From NCBI GenBank assembly GCA_015680685.1, contig MNCI01008279.1, positions 624,072 through 688,071 of the forward strand: a DNA stretch of 64,000 bases, given 5' to 3'. The notes beneath the pieces were generated by a model, which was not told the origin of the DNA, searched no databases, and saw only the letters and a program-made list of their open reading frames with translations. Positions 11,761 through 23,330 of the stretch are shown in pieces. Source of the stretch: Gnetum montanum (lineage: Eukaryota > Streptophyta > Gnetopsida > Gnetales > Gnetaceae). The translations under genes and the position numbers were made by a program. Within the stretch, counting starts at the first letter, position 1; every line of letters begins with the position of its first letter.

Positions 11761-12640
11761 CTCAAAAGGTACATCCTTTTTCGTTAATTCCACCAATGCT
11801 TTGGAAACCTTTGAAAAATTCTCAATAAATCTCCTATAGTAGCCAGTATGTCAAAGGAATGACTGAATATCTTTGATAGTTTTCGGTTGACGGGTAATTC
11901 CTTGGATAATTTTGATTTTCTTAGGGTCTACCTCTATCCCTGTGTCTGAGATTTTCTGCCCTAGTACTACACCTTATTGGACCATTAAATGAATTTTCTA
12001 CCAGTTGAGCCTCAAATTCGTTTCTACACATCTTTTTAACACTTGCTCCAACTAGTCCAAGGCTTGATCAAAGTTTGCTCCATACGTGGAGAAGTTGTCC
12101 ATAAAGACCTCCATGCCATTCCCTATCTGTTATTGGAATATGCTTAGAAATAGTCATTGAAATGTTGTAGGGGAATTGCACAAGCCAAATGGCATCTGTT
12201 TTTATACAAACGTTCCCCAAGGACTAGTGAACATAGTCTTGGCTTGGTCTTCTAAAGCTATTTCTATTTGATTATATCTGCTATATCCATCCAGAAAACT
12301 GTAGTAGTGATGCCCTGCAATGGTGTCTAAGACTTGGTCAACAAATGGAAATGGAAAGTGATTTTTGAATGTTTCCATATTCAGTAGCTTGAAATCTATG
12401 CACACCCTCCATTTGCCTCCATTTTTAGGCACAATAACTAAGGGGCTAACGCATTCACTATTATCAATGGGGTATATGAACCTAGCCTTGAGAAGCTGTT
12501 CGATTTCTTCCTTGACTACTTGCTTTAGCTTTAGGTTCAAAAGCCTCTACAGTTGTCTTCAAGGCTTTATGGAGGTATCAATATAAATCCTATGTTGGCA
12601 TATCCTAGGATCTATTCCAGTCAATTTGGGATATAACCAA
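11760..12640 (-). pseudogene. Reverse transcriptase of A2, broken
   Basis: 12202-12540 reads MNLKLKQVVKEEIEQLLKA at its start and continues with VIVPKNGGKWRVCIDFKLLN, FPFPFVDQVLDTIAGH, FLDGYSRYNQIEIA and WGTF. These are the canonical Ty3/gypsy RT motifs up to the MPFGL box, which lies just past a stop. The R-V-C-I-D-F motif is intact here, unlike A1. Downstream (lower coordinates to about 11760) similarity continues in broken frames. Confidence 0.88.
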
Positions 12641-13690
12641 GTCAAAGCTTCCAACCATTTATTTATTACCTTTAGTAGTTCTTCTTTATGTTGAGGAGCA
12701 AGCTTAGAATTGATAATTATTGATTTTCCATTTTTAAAGAACATGTATTCCATACTAGTGGGCAATGGTTTCAGCTCAAGGGGCTCCTGCTTAAATTTCT
12801 CAGGGATTTCCAACTTCCCCCAGTTAATATTTTCAAGGTTAAGACTTGGAAGTTGGTGGTGGACTTGCTCTAATGCATCTATGCTATCGATGTAAGCATA
12901 AGTCAAACCCTCAGTTTCTTCCATGCATATGAGTGAACTGCTTTCTTGATTAGCTATCAGCCACTAGGTGTCTTCCTATCATGTGGCTGCTACATATAAG
13001 CATCTTTGTATGTTCATCACTTATGCACACTGATTGCATGTAGGCAATGCTAAACTTTGCACAAACCATGACCTATGTACACAATTACACCTTGTGTCAC
13101 TGTATGTGATGCATGGAACTTTCTTCTTCTCGATCTTTTCAAATATATTTTTCTTTGATATTTCTAGGGAAAGATCATGGATTCCTAGGTGTGTGTTGAT
13201 GGTGCTTAGCCATGCTCTTCCCACTATGATTGGGAAGTTTCCCTTATCATTGTTTACCTGAATCACTAGGAAGTCAGCTAGGTATGACCACCCACAAACA
13301 ATGGTAACAATGTCTTCCACCAGTCCCAATGAAACAGTGATGGACTAGTCAGCCAACTCTAGACGGATGTTTCTCTTTTTCAATGGAGGTAGATTCTAGG
13401 CCTTATACATTTCTAGTCCAAAAGAGCCTTGCACGGCGCATTTCTAGTGATTTGTAAGTATATCAAAGGACTCCCAGGATCAGAGAATTTCCTAAGAAAG
13501 TTGCTAGCTTTGATCCAATTAGTGACGACATGTGTTAGCATGACCATATGCGTTGAGTGCAGTGGTTGAGTTGAAGGAGGCTCCGAAGTTTTGATTAATA
13601 CTAAGGCATCTAAGAAATCATCCGCTTGTGATTGTAAGGGCTTGGTTGATCTGTTGGTTCTAAAGAAAGGTCTTTTCTTCATGTGGTTGT
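12559..13690 (-). pseudogene. Protease and PR-RT linker of A2, broken
   Basis: 12559-12924 is the linker before the reverse transcriptase, with YPKLTGIDPRICQHRIYID, the typical lead into a Ty3/gypsy RT. 13021-13329 is the second half of the protease region, with NFPIIVGRAWLSTIN, matching the 'hILGRPFL.T' block. 13413-13682 covers the first part up to PCKALLD. The segment that should hold the active-site triplet is deleted near 13410, so the protease is dead. The 12559-12924 frame has a counterpart in A3 at 17640-17831. Confidence 0.75.
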
Positions 13691-14395
13691 TGGAACCAAT
13701 AGTAGGTTGAGAGTTAATAGCCCTTGTGGCATTACGTTGCTGCAGCTGGGTAGGGATTTCACCCTACATAGTTGGAGCAAGTGGTAGTGGAGCTATTGGT
13801 GGAAGAGATGTGATCAGATGAGAAGGATGATATGCTTGCAAAATATTGCCTCTAGAAGAGGATGTCCCATAATACTCGCAGGCTTGGTAGTGAGGTTGAG
13901 GAGTGATGTGACCAGTAGAGTCACATGGGGAGACTGGCTACTGCACGTAATATCCATACAGTTCAAGTTGCCGGTAAGGATACTATTGCCTTGGTGGTGG
14001 CATTCCCCATGATTATGGATGCTGCCACTATTGATATTGCTCAATCAGTTGTGGTGGAGTTCCACTGGGATAATATGTTAAGGGTTGGTGGAACTACGTT
14101 GGGTTACCTTGAGGATAAGGTAACCTTTGGGATGTTTTCCTTTTGTTTAATTGTGGGTTGAGTGCATACATCCCAGACTCCTACAGATGTGATATTACTG
14201 GGCAAGATTCCTTAGGATGGTCATATTGACATATCTCACATCCACTATCATTATCTATTTCTGAATCCACAACCTCTTCAATGATGGCAACTTTGCCCTT
14301 ACCCTTGCTATGTGCATGTTCAGCCTCTTTTTTTTTCTTTTCTCACTACCTTGCTCTCTACACTCCTCTACTATTTTAAGAATAGTTTGAAATCT
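13691..14395 (-). pseudogene. C-terminal gag remnant of A2
   Basis: Matches 18620-19250 of A3. On the minus strand around 14200-14250 it contains CEICQYDHPKESC, a zinc knuckle of the form C-x2-C-x3-H-x4-C. At 14395 the homology to gag stops abruptly and the 36-bp LTR array begins, which marks a deletion joining gag to the LTR. Confidence 0.75.
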
Positions 14396-14761
14396 ATTAG
14401 AGTAACCACTCTAATAATTAGAATACCTACTCCAATAATAACCACTCTAATTTTTAGAGTAACCACTCCAATAATAACCGCTCTAATAATTAAAGTAATT
14501 GCTCCAATAATAACCACTCTAATTATTAGTGTAACCGCTCCAATAATAACTGCTCTAATAATTAGAGTAATCACTCCAATAATAACCACTCTAATTATTA
14601 GAGTAACTACTCCAATAATAACTACTCTAATTATTAGAGTAACGGCTCCAATAATAATCGCTCTAATAATTAGAGTAATCACTCCAATAATAACCGCTCT
14701 AATTATTAGAGTAACTACTCCAATAATAACCAGTCTAATAATTAGAGTAACTACTTCATCA
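14396..14761 (-). repeat. Leftover of the 5' LTR of A2, 36-bp array
   Basis: About ten units of the same 36-bp near-palindromic repeat as at 7660-7946, ending with the LTR terminus TTCATCA at 14761. The rest of the 5' LTR, the primer site and the first half of gag have been lost. Long open frames on both strands here are products of the repeat period and not genes. Confidence 0.85.
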
Positions 14762-14778
14762 ACTTCTATTCTTACTTA

Positions 14779-14783
14779 CAAGT
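14779..14783. repeat. Target site duplication of A3, left (CAAGT)
   Basis: CAAGT directly before the LTR end TGATGAG at 14784; the identical copy follows the other LTR at 21698-21702. Confidence 0.92.
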
Positions 14784-15570
14784 TGATGAGTGGCGAGGTA
14801 CCCCTACACTCAACCATACGAATATGAGCATCTCACACGTGATCCAGTCGAACTCCAAGGACTAAGTGCTTACGCACCTTATGGAACACTTCAGGTTAAT
14901 CAATTTTTGTCTTCCCAGACTTACTTGTATTGTCATGGTTGTATGGTTAAGTAAGTCTAAGGTATATGATTTTTATAACTTTTATCTTTTTATTGCCTAT
15001 GCTAAGAGAGGAAAGGGTGAAGAGACTAAGTAGCTAACTTTCACTAACTAAGCTTTAATCATCCTAGCATCAGTATTCATTCCCACTTGTTGTACACACC
15101 CTGAACCAATGCAACGCTACTGGGATTACCAAACGCTATTTGTTACTGGGTTACCAAGTGTAGCACACGTGCTCAAAGTGGTCTTACTAAATGCACTTAA
15201 CTAGGAGTTGAGGGTTGAGAGAGATTAATTATCTAAGAAAGCATTTAAGCATTTAACATTAATTAAATCCTAATTATCTTAGCCCATGCACTACAAGGTT
15301 TATTAGAAAGTTCATCTTTATTTTCATACACAAATGTGTGCTCAGGTACAATTTTCTCAAATAAAGATCTGTTCACTTTGAGACTCCTACTGTAGGCACA
15401 TGGAAATTATTCTATCTCTGGAACGGTAAAACTACTAGAGTTTAGCTATGGGTCTAGATCTAGATGAGGAAACAAGGGAAAGCTACCTCTTATTTATAGA
15501 ACTGGCAATGGGTTGCAATATCATAGGGGCCAACGCGATATCGCAGCCCATGCGATATCGCATCCCATCA
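14784..15570 (-). repeat. 3' LTR of A3
   Basis: 787 bp, starting TGATGGGATGCG on the minus strand at 15570 and ending CTCATCA at 14784. A TATA-like CTATAAATAAG lies near 15490 on the minus strand, and U3 begins with spaced GATATC motifs instead of the 36-bp array of A2. Confidence 0.92.
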
Positions 15571-17590
15571 TACCCCCATGACTGAATGAAAACTCGTCCT
15601 CAAGTTACTTACAAAATATTGGGAAGGTATGGGATTATTGACTTGAATGACACTAATGGTAGATGGGGTGACATGTGAACGGATCATCATTACAATACAT
15701 GACAAAATTTAGTGTTCATGACAACAAGAGTGAACACTATACATAATTGACATCCAGCCTTATTTGGCAGCTGAGAGAGAAGAGAGAAGAGAGAGAGAAA
15801 AGAAGAAGTCTGTTGCTGCCAACGCCAAGATTGCACCTTTTGTTGTCCATCCATAAGCATTCCATAAATCTTGTCCCTTGCATAACTGCTTCAGCGCCAA
15901 TCCATTCTAAGTGTTTCCTCCAGATCCAATCTATTGTTGTATGATTGTCATCTACACACACAACACAGTCTAATATTAGCAAGGATAAATGACTCATAAT
16001 GCAATTGATACCTTTCTTCGGTGTAAGGTCCATTGGCTAAGTTGTGATATGGCTGATACAGATCTGGAGATATAATACTGGTGACTACCCAAGGTGTAGG
16101 GGTTAAGAGAAAAATTGAAAAAATTGGACCAAGACCCCCATGACTGAGAGCGAAACTCCGGTAGTGATAGAATGGAAAAAGATAAGAAATAAGAAGGATG
16201 GAGAAAAAGAAACAACGGCAATGTCAATAAAATGGATGCCAAAAATGGAAATGAACAAAATAATTGGTGATTGCATAAATGTTTAAGGGAAAGAAATTAA
16301 CGAATGCACAAAATAGGAATGCCAATGGGTCCTCCCCAAAGCAGGCTCATGCCCTGAATGCCCTGACAATCCCACATTCAAAGAGTCCATAGGCTCTAGA
16401 AATGTCATTTGGAAGCAAGAGTTAAAGCCTTAACCACAAGAGTTTACCAAAAAGAAAACAATGCATCAACCAAAATATAGACTACTGATACAACCGGTAA
16501 TGAGGTAATAAATGGGGAAAGAAGGATGGAAAGAAGAGAATGGAATGGAATCTCAAGAACAAGGTGGTGTATAGCCCCTTGTGTGTTAATGGTTAATGTG
16601 ACTTAGTAGATCTCATTCCAAATCTGGCCTCAAACAACCCACATTTAATAACTTCGCATTAATACATTCGGCCCATCCATCCACTTGAAGTAACAAGAAT
16701 GCTTCCACCAAAGAGCCACCACCATTCCGACGAAACGAAAAAGGAGAAAGTAGGAAGCGAGAAGGGCCTTAGTTAGAGGGAACATGTTTATTTTAATTCC
16801 ATAACTAGTGCTTATAGCCCAAATGATTATTTTTTCTAAGGGGTGTGCTTTGAATTCTCACTGTTTTGTTTTTTTTTTTTTTGTATTTTTGCATAAGAAC
16901 CACACCATGCAAAGACTTATTATTTTTATTTGCTTAGCTTCCTGATAATGTGGCAATGTCGGAATGGTAAGAAAACTCAAGAAGAAAACATCCTAGCACC
17001 CTAGAGAATGGCTAGCACAAGTGCATCAGATCCCCTTGAAGTCACACCCTTTTCAATCCTTAAGTCCTTCCTTAGTTTGAGAAATGCCCAGTCACCGATT
17101 CATTGATAGTTCTTATTATTGAAAAAGGACAGTTCCAAGCCAAGAGAGACCATAGAATTTTATGGATGTATGGATGAAGTGGACTCATTTCCTGCTATAT
17201 CAAAAGAACCATACCTTAGTATCAACATCATAACTTAAAGGTAAAAACCAAACATTAGCAATCAATGGAGTACAGTTCATACCATCTTTGGAGCACTTAT
17301 TAAGTGATGAATTAAACAAAGTAATCAAACACATAAAGAAATGAAAAATTATAAACGATGTTTTAAAAAAAATGTTGAAGAAATTTATAAAACAAAAGTG
17401 TATAAAACAAAAAGGTGTAAAAAAAAACTTAAAAAGAAACTAAGGGCTGTAAATGATTAGCATAGGTGGCCATATCCCCCATGACTGAATTGGAATGGAG
17501 AGATCCAAAATAGTGAGCGAGATCGTCCTCTCTCAAATGTGCAATGTGCATAGACTATTCTAGGTTTATGATAAGGCTTGGTTAGTTGCA
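15571..17590 (-). other. Polypurine tract and 3' non-coding region of A3
   Basis: The polypurine tract (minus strand CATGGGGGTA) ends at 15571. The rest is colinear with 7976-9960 of A2, including the hydrophobic env-position frame remnant at 15994-16242 and a well conserved block at 16320-16440 (A2: 8730-8850). No intact gene is seen. Confidence 0.65.
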
Positions 17591-17640
17591 CATAGACTAG
17601 TATTCTCCTATCAGAGTACTCATTTGGATTTTATAAGAGT
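17590..17640. other. Deletion junction replacing RT, RNase H and integrase in A3
   Basis: Sequence to the left matches the region just after integrase in A2 (about 9950). Sequence to the right matches the PR-RT linker of A2 (about 12805). About 2.8 kb of pol is therefore missing. Confidence 0.8.
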
Positions 17641-18614
17641 TTCCAACTTCCCTCGATTGGTGGTTTTAGATTAAGGGTTGGAAGTTGGCGACACTCTTGC
17701 TCCAGTGCATCTATGCTTACTTCGTGGATGCAAGTTGGTCCCCCAGTTAGTTCCATGCATATTGGTGGGTTTCTCTCTTGATTAGCTATCAACCACTGGG
17801 TGTTCTCTTGTTGTGTGGTTGCTACATACAAGCACTTTTTTATGTTAACTTCCTAGGCACACCGGTTGCATGTAGGAGATGTTGAACTCTCCTGTACAAT
17901 ATCACCCTCTATATCACTGTATGTGATGCATGGAACCTTCTTCTTCTCAATCTTTCCCTAAGTTTTTTCCTTAGATATTTCCAAGGAAAGATTACGGATT
18001 CCTAGGCATGTGTTCACAGTACTTAGCTATGCCCTTTCCATTATTATTGGGAAGTCCCCCTTGTCATTGTTAACTTGTATCACTAGGAAATTAGCTGGGT
18101 ATGACCAACCACACACAGTGGTAATGATGTCCTCCATCAATCCCAAGGGAATAGTGATGGACTAGTTAGCCAACTCTAAGTGCATATTTCTCTTCTTTAG
18201 TGGAGGCAGGTTCCAAGCTTTATACATTTCTTGCGATATCGAGTTGACTCCGAAACTTGAGTCAAGAAGAGCTTTACATGGTTCATTCCCAGTGACTTGG
18301 AGGTAGATTAGGGGACTTCCAGGATTAGAGAATTTCCTGGGAAGGTGGCCCACCTTGATCCAGTCAGTGACGGTATGTGTTAACATACCCATATGCATTG
18401 AGCTCTGTTGTTGGTTTGAAGGGAGCTCCAAAGCCTTATTTGATGGAGGAACGTTCAGAGGCTCAACCGCTTGTGGTTGTGAGAGCTTGTTTGGACTGTT
18501 GGTTCTGAAGAAAGGTCTTCTCCTTGTACGGTTGTCAAAACAAATAGCAGGTTGAAGGTTTACAGCTCTCGTAGCATTGCGTTGCAACGGTTGAGTGGGG
18601 AGTTCCCCTTGCAT
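17640..18614 (-). pseudogene. Protease region of A3, broken
   Basis: 18162-18614 is a 150-codon open frame with WIKVGHLPRKFSNPGSPLIY and then CKALLDSSFGVNSISQEMY. The active-site triplet expected as D-S/T-G is D-S-S here. This is followed by broken frames matching 13021-13329 of A2. 17640-17831 is the start of the PR-RT linker, cut by the deletion. Confidence 0.78.
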
Positions 18615-20914
18615 CGCTGGAGCGGGTGGTATCGGTGTAAGAGTTTCAGGTGGATTTGGAGGATGGTATGCATGTGGTGTGTCTCTCCTAGGAGAAGGAG
18701 TCCTATAGTACTCCTAAGCTTGGTAGTGACGTTGTGGAGTCACGTGACCAACAGAGTCACTGGGAGAGATTGGCTGCTGCACGTAGTAGCCATATGGATC
18801 TTATTGCTAGTAAGGGTATTGTTGCCTTGGTGATGGCATCCCCCATGACTGTGGGTATTGCCACTACTAGTATTGCTCCATAGTTTGTGGTAGAGTTCCA
18901 CTTGGATAATATGTTAACAGTTGGTGGAACTACCTCGGGTTACCTTGGGGATAAGGTAACCGACGGGGTGCTTGCCGTTTGTTAAGTCTTGGGTTAAGTG
19001 CATACACCCCAGACTCTTGCAGATGTGAGATTATTAGGCAACATCCCTTAGGATGGTCATATTGGCATATTTCACATTCACCATCATCATCTATATTGGA
19101 ATCCACAACCTCTTTGGTGATATTCATTTTACCCTTACCTTTGTTACGTGCATAGTCCAAATCCCTCTTCTTTTTCTTATCATGGTCACTACTTCACTCC
19201 TTAGACTCCTCTACAATTATTAAAATAGTTTCAAATATACTATCTAAGGAGTTTCACATTTGATCTACCTTAGTTGACACTTCTGTTGTTAATTTGTAAA
19301 GTGGCAAGGTTTTCCTACTCACCAACTCTTCTAGTGGTGACTCATCCTCCTCCTCACAGAATCTCACTCCCCTCTTTCAGAGGGAAGGATCGAGGTTATA
19401 CTCTTCCTCGCTTTCTCTCTTATGTAGCTCTCCTTCTTCCTTAGCTACTTGCTCCAACAATCTATGAGCCTCATGCGACCTAAGTTCAAATAATCTCCCT
19501 TGGGCATATGTCCCAAAGGTTTTCCTGGTTTCATGTCTTAGCCCATCTACGAGATGGCATAGTTGATCCCGTTGTGCGTAATCATGGCCCGGGCAATGAT
19601 GTAGCAATGCATAATATCAGCCCATGGTAGCATCCAAGGGTTCATGATTACCCTACTTCCATCCTTTGATTTTCTTCTGCAAGTTGGACACTCGGGAGTA
19701 CATTTGGTATCTATCGTTAAACAGTTCTAACATTGTACTCCACCTTCGAATGCATTCCAGTTCTAAGGATCGGTACTATCTTTCCGCTTCTTTTATGAGT
19801 GTCCTTGGGAATAACTTTAACTTTTGCCACTCATTTTCAATGTTCTGCAAGTCTCAGGCATCATGAAATGCCTATAAGTGATTTTGTGAATCAACGTTGT
19901 ATCCCCACTCAAATTGTGGGATATTATTCATGTCTAGTCTCTTGATCCGGCTATCTTTTTGGTGCCTTGTAGGTATTCTAATGGCCTTCATGATGTCTAA
20001 TATTCTTCAAGTTGCAAGTAGGGGTTCATCATAGTCATTTCTTTCATGGTGTCTATGATGTCTATGTGGTTCCCTAATTTCCCTTCTTCCATGTCGTGAT
20101 TCCCTGGAATGCCCTCGTCCTCACTCTCGGCTCTCTCATCGAGGTTTGTCATTTTGCTTACCCTTGACCTCACAGTTAGGTTCCTTATGACTGCGTCCTA
20201 AATTTGAAGGAGAGGGTGAATGTTGCGATGAAGGGGAAGAGGAAGGAGAACCATCACCATGAAGATGTTTCCTACCTTTCCTTCGGTGATCTCAACCCTA
20301 GTCATGATGACGATCAGAATGCTTGCCCTTATCTTGTGTTTGTGTTCCCTCATTGAACACTTGGTGTTCATGGGAATCAGAACCAGGGTTGTGTATCATG
20401 AACCAAAGGTTTTGATACACCACCTCCTCACTATCATTAGGAGGGGGAACATCATTTTTTGGAGAACTATTGAAATAGGTTCACCACCCTTAATTTCTCT
20501 TATGACAGGTGAAGCATTATGTCATCCTTTGCCCTTCAACGATGTGTGGTAACTCTCCTACCACGAGTCTCATTGACGTTGTGCTTCTGTGGGATGGTAG
20601 TCCCTTACATTGTAATCGCATGCAATGTACTTAGCGTATAATTGCAACATGCTAATTCGTGCAAGGGCACAAAGGAGCATGTTGGGGGTAGCTCTATCTA
20701 GAGGCAACACTATGTTATCCTCCAAGTCTCTCCAATGCAGTTGTTCATCTTGATGGAAGACAAAGGTAAATTCAGGTACATAATCATCCTGATGAGTGTA
20801 TACCACACTAAATTGTTGAGGAACTGGCTGATTTTGGTTATGTGTGTTGTACCGTCGACTATCTCTAGTGTTGGTCCTAGGCGGTGAAGTGCTTTTGCGT
20901 GGAGAAGAAGACAT
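18615..20914 (-). pseudogene. Gag of A3, broken
   Basis: The start at 20914 (MSSSPRKSTSPPRTN) lies 146 nt inside the primer site. 20570-20914 is an open 114-codon N-terminus. 19377-19607 carries a helical Gag block (HCPGHDYAQRDQLCHLVDGL, then RKTFGTYAQGRLFEL). 18930-19160 carries the zinc knuckle CEICQYDHPKGCC (C-x2-C-x3-H-x4-C). Frameshifts and stops separate these. Gag would build the particle and could package RNA in trans, which matters because this copy has no pol. Confidence 0.82.
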
Positions 20915-21042
20915 TTTAGTCTTTTTCGGTGCAATGTTTGTCGTTATGTTATTTTTTCTCTTGATTAACCCTAAGGGTTCATTTTAGCTCCCAATAATGT
21001 AAATGATTTCCTATGTTCTACATAGTGCACAAATCACTAAGT

Positions 21043-21060
21043 CCTCGGCAATGGCGCCAA
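21043..21060 (-). promoter_or_regulatory. Primer binding site of A3
   Basis: Minus strand TTGGCGCCATTGCCGAGG directly follows the LTR end TCA. The stretch TGGCGCCATTGCCG resembles the tRNA-Asp-type site known from Athila elements. Confidence 0.85.
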
Positions 21061-21697
21061 TGATGAGTAGCAAGGTACCCCTACACTCAACCATATGAAT
21101 ACGAGTGTCTCATGCGCGATCAGGTCAAACTCCAAGGACTAAGTGCTTACGCACCTTATGGAACACTTAAGGTTAATCAATCATTTTCTTCCTAGACTTA
21201 CTTGTATTGTCACGGTTGTATGGTTAAGTAAGTCTAAGGTATATGATTTTTATAACTTTTATCTTTTTATCGCCTATGCTAAGAGAGGAAAGGGTGAAGA
21301 GACTAAGTAACTAACTTTCACTAACTAAGCTTTAATCGTCCTAGCATCAATATCTGTTTCCACTTGTCATACACACCCTGAACCAATGCAACGCTACTAG
21401 GATTACCAAACGCTATTCGTTACTAGGTTACCAAGTGTAGCACACATGCTTGAAGCNATCTATTCACTTTGAGACTCCTACTGCAAGCACATGGAAATTA
21501 TTCTATCTCTAGAATGGTAAAATTGCCAGAGTTTAGCTAAGGGTCTAGATCTAGATGAGGAAATAAGGGAAGGCCACCTCTTATTTATAGAACTAGTGAT
21601 GGGTTACGATATCACGGATGCGATATAGGGTACGTGATATCGCGGATGCAATATAGCATACGCAATATCGTAACCCATGCGATATCGTGTCCCATCA
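21061..21697 (-). repeat. 5' LTR of A3, with an assembly N
   Basis: 637 bp, starting on the minus strand at 21697 with TGATGGGACACG and ending CTCATCA at 21061. About 190 bp present in the 3' LTR (roughly 15180-15375) are absent here, exactly at the single N at 21457, so an assembly join or collapse is likely. U3 has extra copies of a roughly 20-bp GATATC-type motif. Confidence 0.9.
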
Positions 21698-21702
21698 CAA
21701 GT
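21698..21702. repeat. Target site duplication of A3, right (CAAGT)
   Basis: Identical to 14779-14783. Confidence 0.92.
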
Positions 21703-22100
21703 CATGCACCCTCTCTATTAGATGTCTTCTACATTTTCCTAAGTCTCTAACAAGACATCTACCATATTTATTAGACATCTACATAAGCTTGATCAAATGT
21801 CTACTCTGAAAAAATAGATGTCCACTCTAATTTTTTTTCTAGTTTTAGGAAAGACATCTATTCTAAAAAATAACAATTATTCTACCCTCTCATAATCTCA
21901 ACAAAGACATATATTTCACCCAATACATGTATACTTTGAATTAAATTTAACACCATAAGGCATGAGTACTTAAATTTTGGTAGCTCATTTCTTACATTTC
22001 ACATCTCATTTTGTACATCAATTACTACAATTGAGAAGCATTATATACATCTACTCTATATGTAGCTTGCAGACATCTTTGGTTAAGAAGATAGGTAAGA
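21703..22100. other. AT-rich DNA with clustered AGATGTCT-type motifs
   Basis: No gene seen. The motif AGATGTCT and its complement AGACATCT recur many times here and again at 23820-24080, but the two blocks do not align as LTRs. Confidence 0.4.
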
Positions 22101-23330
22101 ACCATGACATGTAAAAAGAAGGCTACTTCTTATTATTACTCCTCTAAGTGTTGCAGTTCAAAGTGAAAGTTTGGACAACCAAAAACAAAAGGACATTAGT
22201 ATCAGCCCTAATTTGGATCCACCAAAGTTGAGTACTAATATGAAAATTACAAGGAAGTATCTATTATCTACAAGTAGAGTCTTGGCTTCCACAAGGAGCA
22301 TTAAGAAAAGAAGATTGATTTAAGGTTTATTTTGTATCATAATATTCTTGACATGTTCTCTAATGGGAGAACATATAGGTATACTTCTTTTATCATTCTA
22401 ATTGCCCACCATGCTATTATTTCCATACCTAATCTACACATCATCAGGGATTAGAAAAGCTTGACCAAGTATTCTAAGAAGAGGGTTGATGTTGATCTTT
22501 CAAGACCCTCTACCTCTTAAGTTCCAACTTCTTAGACAGTACCATTAGAGCTTTCTTACTCCATATCAGTTGGGGTATATGTGAGCTCATTAGTGAAGAA
22601 GGATCTTTGCTGAATTTCTAAGGCAATTGGGATGATTGAAAGGAAAATCTCACAAGTGTCTAGAAATCAAGATTACTTAGAGAGGTAATCCAACTTGGCT
22701 AACTTTCTTTCAATTCTTAAGGATGATGTACTATATATTAAGGTCATGGAGACTTCTCAGTAGTTTGAGAGTAATGGTAATAAGCACCATGATGATCTAG
22801 TTGATATTGTCAAACCTTATAGATCATACAAATCTAGTAATGAGAATGACTCTCTAGAGTTGAAGGGACATGAGACACATGCTCAATGGAAGCATGTCCT
22901 TATAGCTAAGGAGTAGCCAATGTTACATTCTCATAAGGTTAATATAGGGGAAGTATTTCAAGATATCTCTTAGGTAGGTTTATTTAGACTAGGTACCTTC
23001 TTCATTTGAGAAGTAGGCTACAAAGAGAATTTTTAGGATCTTATTTTAGTATACTCCATCCATTCTAGTAGCCTCAAAGATATATCAGCATCATAGCACT
23101 CCTTTCTATTCTTATGGCATATATTCCTATAGGATTGTTCAGTTTTTGGATAGTCCACCTACATCCATTTGATTTTAAGTAAAGCTCAAACCTCACCATG
23201 CTACTATTGCATCTATTTAGGTGTCTAAGTTCGATGATGATGATGATGATGAGGCTTATCAACTTAATGATGATGTCAGTGAGTTAAATGATGCAACTAA
23301 GATAGATGATTAATATATTCTTTGATGATG
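22100..23330 (+). other. Coding-like but unrecognised decayed region
   Basis: On the plus strand several short frames have protein-like composition (for example around 22690-22960, with runs such as HHDDLVDIVKPYRSYKSS), interrupted by stops. I do not recognise a family. It could be the coding part of a very old transposon, since AGATGTCT-rich blocks lie on both sides. Confidence 0.3.

Larger units (their letters stand above)
6934..14761 (-). mobile_element. Athila-like element A2, 5' end deleted
   Basis: Minus-strand element with a complete 3' LTR (6934-7946), a non-coding 3' part, integrase, RNase H, reverse transcriptase, protease and the last part of gag. The first half of gag, the leader, the primer site and most of the 5' LTR are missing; only the outer repeat array of the 5' LTR remains (14396-14761). 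Flanking 5-mers ATTTC (6929-6933) and ACTTC (14762-14766) fit a target duplication with one change. All genes are broken. Confidence 0.85.
14784..21697 (-). mobile_element. Athila-like element A3, complete ends, pol deleted
   Basis: Complete minus-strand element with both LTRs (21697-21061 and 15570-14784) and identical flanking 5-mers CAAGT (14779-14783, 21698-21702). Internally it has a primer binding site, gag, protease and the 3' non-coding part. The reverse transcriptase, RNase H and integrase are missing: homology to A2 jumps from about 12800 to about 9960 at 17590-17640. By eye the two LTRs differ at about thirty of 400 aligned positions, mostly transitions, so the insertion is old. 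Confidence 0.92.
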
